Shown here one piece after another: positions 9,656-16,434 of a DNA stretch of 64,000 bases. This stretch comes from Candidatus Leucobacter sulfamidivorax (GTDB taxonomy: Bacteria; Actinomycetota; Actinomycetes; Actinomycetales; Microbacteriaceae): assembly GCA_016771945.1 (NCBI GenBank), contig QZLF01000002.1, positions 806,001-870,000 of the forward strand, in the 5' to 3' direction. The notes below the pieces were generated by a model. It saw only the letters and a list, made by a program, of their open reading frames with translations, did no database searches and was not told where the DNA came from. Positions within the stretch are counted from its first letter, which is position 1, and every line of letters begins with the position of its first letter. The translations under genes and the position numbers were made by a program.

Positions 9656-9761
9656 TGGGGGTCCGCGCGCATTTCCGCCCGCCTCGCGCCGGACCGTCCG
9701 GGGCTCGGCGCGAAGCCGGGCTCCCAGCGCCCGCCCCGGACGCGTTCGCTAGGGTGGGCGT

Positions 9762-10274
9762 ATGACCAGGAAGTCCGAGCGCGGCGCGCGCGAGAGCTCG
9801 CTCGCGCAGGGCTGGGTCGTCGAGGACGGGTCGCAGGCGGAGGAGGCGGCCCCGTCCGCCGGTCTCGTCCCGCCCGCCGCGGCAGACCCCGCGGAAGGCC
9901 CGGGGGAGCCGCAGGATCCGGCGGATCGGCAGGACCCGGCGGATTCGCCGGCCGCCGCGCGCGGGCAGTTCTCGAACGGCGCCATGGTGCTGCTCGGGGT
10001 GCTCGGCGGCCTCTACCTGGTCTACACCTGGATCTGGTTCACCTGGGCGAAGTTCTACGTGGACATGGTGGGGGCGAGCCTGTCGCTGAGTTCCGGTTCG
10101 TTCGGCGCCGTGCTGCAGCTGATCATCTACTGGGCGGCCGTCTTCGCGCCCGGGCTCTGGTTCATCTCGGTGATGCTGCTGAACCGCGGAGCGAGACTCT
10201 GGAGACTCGCGCTGTGGCTGTTCGCCGGCGCCGTGCTGCTCGTTCCGCTGCCCTACTTCATGTGGGGGGCGTGA
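9762..10274 (+). CDS. membrane protein with disordered N-terminus
   Basis: A 170-residue protein. Residues 1-70 are polar, Pro/Ala/Asp-rich and probably disordered, including PADRQDPADSPA. Three hydrophobic helices follow (about 75-95, 110-135 and 145-165). TAGGGT sits 6 nt before the ATG (leaderless pattern). The stop overlaps the ATG of the next small membrane gene, so the two are co-translated and may work together. No known family is recognised. Confidence 0.7.
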   Translation: MTRKSERGARESSLAQGWVVEDGSQAEEAAPSAGLVPPAAADPAEGPGEPQDPADRQDPADSPAAARGQFSNGAMVLLGVLGGLYLVYTWIWFTWAKFYVDMVGASLSLSSGSFGAVLQLIIYWAAVFAPGLWFISVMLLNRGARLWRLALWLFAGAVLLVPLPYFMWGA

Positions 10275-10582
10275 TGGCGCGCCGCATCGTGCCCTGGGTG
10301 ATCGGGGCCCTCCTCGTCGGGCTCTACGGCTACGCGCTCGTGGCGCCCATCGGCAACCTCGTCTTCCTGCCGCAGCTCGGACTCGAGATCGCGCCGATCG
10401 GCTGGTTCTGGCTCGTCGCGGGGGTCGTCGTGCCGGTCGTCGGCTTCGCCCTCGCGCTCTGGGCCGGCCGCGGCCGGAGCGCGCCGCGGCGGCTCACCGT
10501 GCTCGCCGCCGGCCTCGCGGTCGTCGCCCTGCTGCAGCTCGAGCTGCTGCTGCTCGTCGACACCGCGAGCTACTTCGCCTAG
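10274..10582 (+). CDS. small three-helix membrane protein
   Basis: A 102-residue, highly hydrophobic protein with about three membrane segments (residues 5-25, 35-62, 72-97). Its ATG overlaps the upstream TGA (TGATG), indicating translational coupling with the 170-residue membrane protein. No conserved motif is recognised. It ends 126 nt before serA. Confidence 0.65.
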   Translation: MARRIVPWVIGALLVGLYGYALVAPIGNLVFLPQLGLEIAPIGWFWLVAGVVVPVVGFALALWAGRGRSAPRRLTVLAAGLAVVALLQLELLLLVDTASYFA

Positions 10583-10610
10583 CGCGGACCGCGGGGTTCC
10601 GTCTGCGCCC

Positions 10611-10645
10611 GTGTTGCAGAAGCCGCAACACGACTGGCGTAGACT
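10611..10645 (+). promoter_or_regulatory. serA promoter with overlapping inverted repeat
   Basis: GTGTTGC (10611-10617) and GCAACAC (10625-10631) form a perfect 7-bp inverted repeat with a 7-nt spacer. TAGACT at 10640-10645 is the likely -10. The repeat covers the -35 region, so a bound factor would control serA. Confidence 0.5.
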
Positions 10646-10708
10646 TGATCGGTGGCTCATCTCCGAGCCCGAATGACCTCGCTCCGAAGCCCCGAAGGAT
10701 ACCGCCTG

Positions 10709-12301
10709 ATGTCTGCGCCGGTCGTGCTGATCGCTGAACAACTCTCGCCCGCCACGATCGCCGCGCTCGGCCCCGACTTCGAGGTCGTGCACGTCGACGG
10801 CACCGATCGCGCCGCGCTGCGCGACGCGCTCGCGGGCGCCGACGCGATCCTCGTGCGCTCGGCGACGCAGGTCGACGCCGAGGCGATCTCCTGGGCGCCG
10901 AAGCTCAAGGTCATCGCGCGCGCCGGCGTCGGCCTCGACAACGTCGACATCAAGGCCGCGACGCAGGCCGGCGTCATGGTCGTCAACGCGCCCACCTCGA
11001 ACGTCATCAGCGCGGCCGAGCTCACGGTCTCGCACATCCTCGGCCTCGCCCGCCACCTGCAGCGCGCGCACGCCTCGATCTCGGCGGGGGAGTGGAAGCG
11101 CTCCGCCTTCACCGGCACCGAGCTCTACGAGAAGACCGTCGGCATCGTCGGGCTCGGACGCATCGGCGCGCTCGTCGCCGAGCGCCTGCGCGGCTTCGAC
11201 GTGGAGCTCATCGCCTACGATCCCTACGTGACCGCCGCGCGCGCGGCCCAGCTCGGGGTGCAGCTCGTCGAGCTCGACGAGCTCGTCGCGCGCGCCGACT
11301 TCCTCACGATCCACATGCCCCGCACCCCGGAGACCCTCGGCATGATCGGCGAGGCCCAGCTGAAGGCCATGAAGCCCACCGCCTACGTCGTGAACGTCGC
11401 CCGCGGCGGCCTCATCGACGAGGCCGCGCTCCTCGCCGCGCTCGACGCGGGCGAGATCGCGGGCGCCGCGCTCGACGTGTTCTCGCAGGAGCCCCCGGCA
11501 GACGCCTCGCTCACCGGCCACCCGAAGGTGAGCGCGACCCCGCACCTCGGCGCCTCGACCGACGAGGCCCAGGAGAAGGCGGGCGTGGCGGTCGCGAAGT
11601 CCGTGCGGCTCGCCCTCGCCGGCGAGCTCGTGCCCGACGCGGTCAATGTCGCCGGCGGCGCGATCGACGAGTACGTGAAGCCGGGCCTGCCGCTCACCGA
11701 GAAGCTCGGGCAGATCTTCGCGGGTCTCGCCGCGGGCCCCGTCACCTCCCTCGACGTCGAGGTGCACGGCGAGCTCAGCGAGTACAACGTGGAGGTGCTG
11801 AAGCTCGCCGCGCTCAAGGGCCTGTTCATGCAGGTCGTGAGCGAGCCGGTGTCCTACGTCAACGCGCCGCTGCTCGCCGAGCAGCGCGGTCTCGAGGTGC
11901 GCTTCTCGGCGGACACCGCGGCCGAGAGCTTCCGCAACGTCGTCACCCTGCGCGGCACGACCGCCGACGGCGTGCAGCTCTCGGTCTCGGGAACGCTCAC
12001 CGGCCCGAAGCAGGTCGAGAAGATCGTCGGGATCAACGGCTACGAGCTCGAGCTGCCGATCAGCGAGCACCTGATCGTCTTCAGCTACACCGACCGCCCC
12101 GGCATCGTCGCGACCTACGGCAAGCTGCTCGGCGAGGCCGGCGTCAACATCGCGGGCCTGCAGATCGCCCGCGACGAGAAGCAGGGCACCGCGCTCTCCG
12201 TGCTGTCGATCGACGCGCCCGTGTCGGCCGAGCTCGTGGCCGAGCTGGGCGAGGCGATCGGCGCCGAGGTGCTGCGCGCCATCGACCTCGTCACCGACTG
12301 A
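10709..12301 (+). CDS. serA: D-3-phosphoglycerate dehydrogenase
   Basis: A 530-residue type I enzyme that oxidises 3-phosphoglycerate in the first step of serine synthesis. Substrate-binding parts flank a Rossmann domain (VGIVGLGRIGALVAERL, about residues 146-162). Catalytic motifs include HMPRTPET, NVARGGLIDEAAL and PHLGASTDEAQ. An intervening ASB domain and a C-terminal ACT domain (about 455-530, YTDRPGIVATYGKLLGEAG) give serine feedback control, as is usual for the long actinobacterial form. The ATG at 10709 with GAAGGA upstream fits the family start MSAPVVLIAEQ; the in-frame extension upstream overlaps the promoter. Confidence 0.96.
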   Translation: MSAPVVLIAEQLSPATIAALGPDFEVVHVDGTDRAALRDALAGADAILVRSATQVDAEAISWAPKLKVIARAGVGLDNVDIKAATQAGVMVVNAPTSNVISAAELTVSHILGLARHLQRAHASISAGEWKRSAFTGTELYEKTVGIVGLGRIGALVAERLRGFDVELIAYDPYVTAARAAQLGVQLVELDELVARADFLTIHMPRTPETLGMIGEAQLKAMKPTAYVVNVARGGLIDEAALLAALDAGEIAGAALDVFSQEPPADASLTGHPKVSATPHLGASTDEAQEKAGVAVAKSVRLALAGELVPDAVNVAGGAIDEYVKPGLPLTEKLGQIFAGLAAGPVTSLDVEVHGELSEYNVEVLKLAALKGLFMQVVSEPVSYVNAPLLAEQRGLEVRFSADTAAESFRNVVTLRGTTADGVQLSVSGTLTGPKQVEKIVGINGYELELPISEHLIVFSYTDRPGIVATYGKLLGEAGVNIAGLQIARDEKQGTALSVLSIDAPVSAELVAELGEAIGAEVLRAIDLVTD

Positions 12302-12308
12302 CGGGTGC

Positions 12309-12352
12309 AACGGAAGCGGGGCCGGTGGTCTTCCACCGGCCCCGCTTCCGTT
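12309..12352 (+). terminator. strong bidirectional terminator between serA and a secreted-protein gene
   Basis: A perfect 20-bp stem (12309-12328 with 12333-12352) encloses a 4-nt TCTT loop. It begins 7 nt after the serA stop and lies just before the 3' end of the convergent gene, so it can serve both. Confidence 0.88.
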
Positions 12353-12366
12353 CGTTCGCGTGAGTG

Positions 12367-13173
12367 CTACTCGGCCTGACGGCGGCGCAGCGTGAGCACG
12401 CCTGCCGCGGCGATCGCGCCGAGGACGGCCAGTCCCGCGGCGCCGATCCAGGCGCCCTCGATGGTGCCGGCCGCTGCGGTCGAGACCTTCGCGGGCGGGG
12501 TGGGAGTGGCGGGACCGTAGCTGAAGACCGCGGCTCCTCCGAGGTCCTCGGTGTTGATGCCGTCCCCCGCGCCGGTCTGGTCGACGCGCCAGCTCGCGGT
12601 GAGCTGCGGGGCGGTGAAGGCCCAGTCGAGCACCGCGAGGGAGCCCGGCGCGGCCATCGGCACGATGCGGGCGGTCGACAGGACGGCCCCGCCGGAACCA
12701 CCCCTGGCGAGAACGGGAACCTCGCCCTCGCCCTCGTCCTCGCCCTCGCCCTCGTCCTCGCCCTCGTCCTCGCCGTCGGGCCACAGCAGTTCGTCCGAGA
12801 CGAGGATGACGGAGCCGAACTCCGGCGAGGAGACCCAGAGCTTCACATCGCTGAAGTTGCAGGTCTGATCCGGGGAGACGGTGATGGTCTTGGCGGCGGG
12901 ATCGACATCGACCTGGAGGCTGCCGCACCATCCGCTCGGGTTGGCGATGATGTTGGCACTGGTGAGCTCGGGGCCGTCGGTGATCGCCGCGTTCGTGACC
13001 TCGAAGACCGCCGGGCCGCTGCCGTAAGGGCTGCCGTCGCCGTAGACGAGGTCGAGTTCGACGCGGATGTCGACGTGGCCGGCGTCGGCGGCCATGGCCG
13101 GGGTGGCGACGAGCAGGCTGCCGCCCGCTCCGAGCGCGAGCGCCGTCACAGCGGCGAGTGAGCGTTTACGCAT
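12367..13173 (-). CDS. secreted, membrane-anchored surface protein with acidic repeat
   Basis: A 268-residue protein. The signal peptide MRKRSLAAVTALALGAGG...PAMAA is nearly the same as that of the gene upstream. An ectodomain with two Cys (GWCGS, QTCNF) is followed by an acidic low-complexity stretch of Gly-Glu-Asp repeats. A Pro-rich motif ATPTPPAKVSTAAA leads into a C-terminal helix (GAWIGAAGLAVLGAIAAAGV) and a basic tail LRRRQAE. The helix plus tail looks like a surface anchor; LPXTG itself is absent. It is the second gene of a pair with the P-domain protein. Function unknown. Confidence 0.75.
   Translation of the reverse strand: MRKRSLAAVTALALGAGGSLLVATPAMAADAGHVDIRVELDLVYGDGSPYGSGPAVFEVTNAAITDGPELTSANIIANPSGWCGSLQVDVDPAAKTITVSPDQTCNFSDVKLWVSSPEFGSVILVSDELLWPDGEDEGEDEGEGEDEGEGEVPVLARGGSGGAVLSTARIVPMAAPGSLAVLDWAFTAPQLTASWRVDQTGAGDGINTEDLGGAAVFSYGPATPTPPAKVSTAAAGTIEGAWIGAAGLAVLGAIAAAGVLTLRRRQAE
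12721..12773. repeat. hexanucleotide tandem repeat in the surface-protein gene
   Basis: About nine imperfect copies of CTCGCC or CTCGTC, encoding the alternating GE and DE pairs on the minus strand. The unit is six bases, so slippage changes the length of the acidic stretch without breaking the frame. Confidence 0.75.
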
Positions 13174-13856
13174 AGTCGGATCCTGTTTCTCTTAGTGGCG
13201 GATTGCGCCGGGGAGTGCGGTGGAGACCTCGCCGGCGGCGTCGGTGCGGGCGGGTTCGGTGCGGGCGGGTTCGGGCCGGGCGGCGTGGCCTCGTCCGAGA
13301 TCGTCAGGGTCGCGCCGTAGTAGCACAGCGGATCGGCGCCGACTGAGTCGGTGACGTTCAGCGTCCAGGTGCCGTTCGCGTCCTCGCCGGCGAAGGCGCT
13401 GAGCGCCTGGGCGGGCAGGAAGACGCCGGTTTCGGGGTACGCGCCGAGCGGGGTCGCTGCGCTGTCGCTCAGAGTGACCTGGGTCCGGTCCGGTCGCGCC
13501 TGCCAATCGGGGTAGCTCGGCTGGTCCGGGTAGGTCAGGACGAGCGGAACGACCGTGCCGGCCGGGGAGGCGAGCGAGAAGCCGATCTCGTCGCTGTAGG
13601 CCGCCCCCTGACCCGGAGCATCGCAGCTCCCGTCCACCTTGTGGAAATCGAGGGTGATGACCACGTCGGCGATGGTGCTTGCCACGCCGCTCACCTCGAT
13701 CGCGCGGGAGACCGTGGACCCGTCGATGCTGGTCGGCGCCGGATCGGGCGTATCGACGAAGTCGAAGTCGGCGGCCGTGGCCGGCGAGGCGAAGAGCAGG
13801 CTGCCACCGGCTCCGAGTGCGAGCGTCGCCAGAGCGGCGAGCGTGCGTTTGCGCAT
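13146..13856 (-). CDS. secreted P/Homo B-like domain protein with probable C-terminal frameshift
   Basis: A 236-residue product as encoded. The Sec signal peptide MRKRTLAALATLALGAGG...PATAA precedes a domain (about residues 40-185) resembling the proprotein-convertase P domain: ADVVITLDF, SLASPAGTVVPLVLTYP, a beta-strand series, then AFAGEDANGTWTLNVTDS and LCYYGATLTISD. Such domains usually sit beside a protease, but none is here. The Pro-rich tail reads PAPTPPA then RSPPHSPAQSAT, running into the start of the next gene. One added base near 13233 would give PTPPAKVSTALPGAIRH and a stop at 13192, matching the neighbouring genes, so a 1-nt deletion (or sequencing error) is likely. Confidence 0.72.
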   Translation of the reverse strand: MRKRTLAALATLALGAGGSLLFASPATAADFDFVDTPDPAPTSIDGSTVSRAIEVSGVASTIADVVITLDFHKVDGSCDAPGQGAAYSDEIGFSLASPAGTVVPLVLTYPDQPSYPDWQARPDRTQVTLSDSAATPLGAYPETGVFLPAQALSAFAGEDANGTWTLNVTDSVGADPLCYYGATLTISDEATPPGPNPPAPNPPAPTPPARSPPHSPAQSATKRNRIRLCVNAHSPL

Positions 13857-13904
13857 GCGAGTATCCCCATAAAAGTCGTGAAAAATCGACGTACCCCCCG
13901 GCAC

Positions 13905-13936
13905 ATTGTACGCATGGAATGTTGCGGGCGTGCAAC
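13905..13936 (-). promoter_or_regulatory. candidate promoter and inverted repeat for the P-domain gene
   Basis: On the minus strand TACAAT (13905-13910) is a good -10, with TTGCAC (13930-13935) as a possible -35 at 19 nt. GTTGC-N6-GCAAC (13921-13936) overlaps the -35 and resembles the repeat in front of serA. Confidence 0.4.
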
Positions 13937-14038
13937 GATTCTCCGATGCCCATGAGCCCGGTATGAGGATCTTCAGACGGCGGTCGGGCCCCGGTGAGGT
14001 CACGGTCTGATTCCGGTCAGACTCCGGTCTGACTCCGG

Positions 14039-14776
14039 TCAGATGCTGGTCGGGCCCGCCAGGAGGGACGCTGCGCCCTCGCCATGGACCGCGAGCCGGT
14101 CGTGCGGCACCCGTCCCCAGAGCCCGAGGTAGAGATCGACGGCGGATCCGCCGATGGTCGCGGCGGCCGGCGCATCGCCGGCGAGCAGCTCCGGCGGCTC
14201 CCCGGGACCGAGCACCCAGGCGTCGCCGGTGTCGACCGCCCGGATGAGGATGTTCTCGGTGACGACGGGCGGGGTCCCCTTGCCCGCGAGACGTCGGAAG
14301 AACGCGGTGATCAGCTCGTCCACGCCGTCCGACGCGAGCCCGGCGTCGATGGTCCCGTCGCCGAGTCCCAGCGCCCGCCGCAGGTCCACGGTGTGGACGA
14401 CGGTCTCGTGCAGCTGCCGCCGGCGCCAGAACGCGGCCGTCTCGTCCGTGCGCGCGAAGTTCGGGGCGTACTCCGCCGGATCCACCGCGCGCAGCGCGGC
14501 GGCGAGCGCCTCCGCCGTGCCCGAGTACCACGCCGCGAGCGAATCGCCGATGATCGGCTCGGGCCGATCCGCCATCCTCACGGTGAGGACGACGCCCGCC
14601 GCCCAGCGGTGCACCATGCCCAGGTGCACGGCCAGATCCCTGACGGTCCAGCCGGGGCAGCTCGGCACGGGCTCCTCGCCGCTCGCCTGCGCGAGCAGCT
14701 CGGCGAAGTTCGCGGTCGACCGGTCGAGCAGGGAAAGGTGGTCGAGCGGGGGCGGGCCGTCCACGGGCTGTTCCAT
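14039..14776 (-). CDS. maleylpyruvate isomerase family mycothiol-dependent enzyme
   Basis: A 245-residue protein of the MDMPI/DinB-like fold. The N-terminal signature VPSCPGWTVRDLAVHLGMVH is typical, and the second conserved His cluster is in RRRQLHETVVHTVDLRRALG; together these would bind a divalent metal near mycothiol. The C-terminal MDMPI_C segment contains ATIGGSAVDLYLGLWGR. Substrates of this family are mostly unknown, so the reaction is not assigned. The ATG at 14776 is preceded by TACTGT 7 nt upstream (leaderless type); a GTG 9 nt upstream is less likely. It stands alone between the P-domain gene and an IS element. Confidence 0.82.
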   Translation of the reverse strand: MEQPVDGPPPLDHLSLLDRSTANFAELLAQASGEEPVPSCPGWTVRDLAVHLGMVHRWAAGVVLTVRMADRPEPIIGDSLAAWYSGTAEALAAALRAVDPAEYAPNFARTDETAAFWRRRQLHETVVHTVDLRRALGLGDGTIDAGLASDGVDELITAFFRRLAGKGTPPVVTENILIRAVDTGDAWVLGPGEPPELLAGDAPAAATIGGSAVDLYLGLWGRVPHDRLAVHGEGAASLLAGPTSI

Positions 14777-14818
14777 GAGCACCACAGTAGTCTCGAGGGC
14801 CCGGGGTGGGATCCGTGT

Positions 14819-16177
14819 CTTGCCTCACGTCAAGATGTCCGGGAGTGATTGAAACGTGCCTCACGAAAAATGTCCGCGTCGCTCAGGCGGCGGGACGTGT
14901 GCCCTGTGTGCGGGCTGAGGCCAGCTCGATCAGCTGCTGCTGGATCTGATTGATCCGGCGAGTGATGCGCGCCGGGTTCAGCTTCGCATGCTCGCGCTCC
15001 AGTCGGGCGCGGGTCTTCTTGTCGAGGACGCCGGCATCGAGGAGCCGCTGGTACGGGGTGCGGGGTTTGTCATAGACCCGCTTCTTCCGGCCCGCGCTGG
15101 TGTGGGTCCAGCCGATCGCTTTCACGCAGGGCAGCAGGTGATTCTTGCGGTCCATCACGAGGACCCAGAGCTCGTTGAGCAGCGTCATCTCCGCTTCGGT
15201 CTCGTAGCGGTAGCGGAACGCGTGGCGGCGGACCCAGTCGCCGTTGCGCTGCTCAACGTGCGCGTTGTCGTTGTGCTGGTAGGGTCGTCCCCGGGTGACG
15301 GGGATCTCGTGCTTGTCGGCCCACGCGATCACGCCCCAGTTCATGAACTCGCTTCCGTTGTCGAAGTCGACCCCCGCGACCGGGACCGGCGCGTGGGCGC
15401 GCATCCATTCCAGTGCGCCGTGGACGTGCACGTAAGCGTTGTTGCGGATCGTGCGCAGCATCGTCCACCCCGCGACCGGGTCGGTGCCGGTCAGTGTGCG
15501 CAGGAACTCGCCCTTGAGGGTGTGGCCGCAGTGCGCGACGGTGTCCAGCTCCAAGAACCCCGGGACGGTCAGCGGTGCGTCCATGCTGGTGCGCGTCGGG
15601 ATCGAGGATCGCAGAATATGGCTCGGTTTGGTGCCCGACAGGGCGACCGGGTAGGCGGCATCCTTGTGGGGCTTCAGGTACCGGTCGATTGTCGCCGGCG
15701 ACATCGCTCGCAGCTCATCGAGTACCTGATCGGTGACGCGCGGGGCCACCTTGCCAAGTTCACGGAACCGGACCAGGCGTTCCAGCGTGTCGTCCATGAC
15801 TGCGGCGAGGTACTTCCCCGATGGCTGACCGGCCAGCCGCCACACCTCCTGCAGCACGACGAGCGCGTCGTACGAGTACTTCCGCGGCCGAGGCTTCCGT
15901 TCCTGTGCTCCCACGGACCCCTTCCGGGCGTTCGCGGCGCGGATCGCGCGGCGAGCGTGGTCCCGGGTCCACCCCGTTGATGCGACCAGCGCGTCGAGGA
16001 TCTCGCCCTTGCCCGCCTTGTCTGCTTTCGCGTACTCGCGGGCGAACTTCTTCGTCAGATCACGGCGCGCGGCCATCGGTAGCTCCCTGCTCACATGGTC
16101 AGGGAACCCGAATCGCTACGCGGACATTCTTATGTGAGGCACGCGCAGGCCTTCCCGGACCTCTTAGGTGAGTCAAG
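14819..16177 (-). mobile_element. DDE-transposase insertion sequence with doubled terminal repeats
   Basis: One transposase gene lies between inverted repeats. Inner pair: 14855-14878 and 16119-16143, both reading CGTGCCTCAC at the outer edge followed by an AATGTCCGCG block. A second, more diverged pair lies outside: 14819-14842 and 16155-16177 (CTTGCCTCAC and, inverted, CTTGACTCAC, each followed by a GTCCGG block). Each end therefore carries two copies, as in elements whose transposase binds tandem end sites. No certain target duplication was found. The family is not resolved. Confidence 0.78.
14883..16076 (-). CDS. DDE (rve-core) transposase
   Basis: A 397-residue integrase-core transposase. 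The N-terminal part is helical and DNA-binding in character. The catalytic triad can be read as Asp178 (LELDTVAHCG), Asp239 (GVDFDNGSEF) and Glu275 (HVEQRNGD), with typical RNase H-fold spacing. The C-terminal third is basic and helical. The ATG at 16076 has GGGAG 7 nt upstream; a GTG at 16094 is also in frame. The gene is intact, so the element may still be active. It has separated pnp from whatever preceded it. Confidence 0.85.
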   Translation of the reverse strand: MAARRDLTKKFAREYAKADKAGKGEILDALVASTGWTRDHARRAIRAANARKGSVGAQERKPRPRKYSYDALVVLQEVWRLAGQPSGKYLAAVMDDTLERLVRFRELGKVAPRVTDQVLDELRAMSPATIDRYLKPHKDAAYPVALSGTKPSHILRSSIPTRTSMDAPLTVPGFLELDTVAHCGHTLKGEFLRTLTGTDPVAGWTMLRTIRNNAYVHVHGALEWMRAHAPVPVAGVDFDNGSEFMNWGVIAWADKHEIPVTRGRPYQHNDNAHVEQRNGDWVRRHAFRYRYETEAEMTLLNELWVLVMDRKNHLLPCVKAIGWTHTSAGRKKRVYDKPRTPYQRLLDAGVLDKKTRARLEREHAKLNPARITRRINQIQQQLIELASARTQGTRPAA

Positions 16178-16208
16178 TCGATCCGGGGCGTTTCCGGGCG
16201 CCTGATGG

Positions 16209-16237
16209 TAGTATGAAACCGCAGGCATGTGCCTGCG
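16209..16237 (+). promoter_or_regulatory. pnp promoter -10 and 5'-terminal hairpin
   Basis: TAGTAT at 16209-16214 is a -10 candidate just outside the IS element. CGCAGGCA (16220-16227) pairs perfectly with 16230-16237 around a TG loop, which would put a stable hairpin at the very 5' end of the pnp message. A hairpin near the 5' end is the usual site of pnp autoregulation in other bacteria. Confidence 0.45.
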
Positions 16238-16306
16238 ATCAACGAAGAATCGAGCACGCCGGCCGGGCGGGCTGGTCTTCGGTGGTGAGTTTCCGCGATC
16301 CGCACC

Positions 16307-16325
16307 CTTCGACAAGCTCAGGGTA
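16307..16325. repeat. copy of the dispersed CCCTTCGACAAGCTCAGGG element
   Basis: CCCTTCGACAAGCTCAGGG in the pnp leader, with CCCT and AGGG as complementary ends and GAGCTTGTCGAAGGG on the other strand. From general knowledge this sequence is scattered through intergenic regions of many high-GC genomes. Only this copy is in the window. Confidence 0.55.
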
Positions 16326-16434
16326 CGGCCTGCGGCGGCCTTCTACTGAACATCAGCATCCGCGGTCGCATGCAGCTTCAGCTCCGAGCGTTCCGGGCTG
16401 CCCGCCGCGTGCTCACGCACGCAAAGGAGTACCC

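Noticed and set aside
12721-12773. CRISPR-like or regulatory array
   Set aside because: It is a 6-nt coding repeat without spacers, fully explained by the acidic Gly-Glu-Asp tract. No CRISPR array or cas gene was seen in the window.
13192-13953. Alternative 253-residue minus-strand frame over the P-domain gene
   Set aside because: The signal peptide and P-domain-like strands are in the other frame. Only its last dozen codons make sense, and a 1-nt deletion explains those better than a separate gene.
14810-16185. GATCCG on both sides of the DDE insertion sequence as a target duplication
   Set aside because: GATCCG is one of the commonest hexamers in this sequence, and the distances to the outer repeats differ on the two sides (3 and 2 nt).
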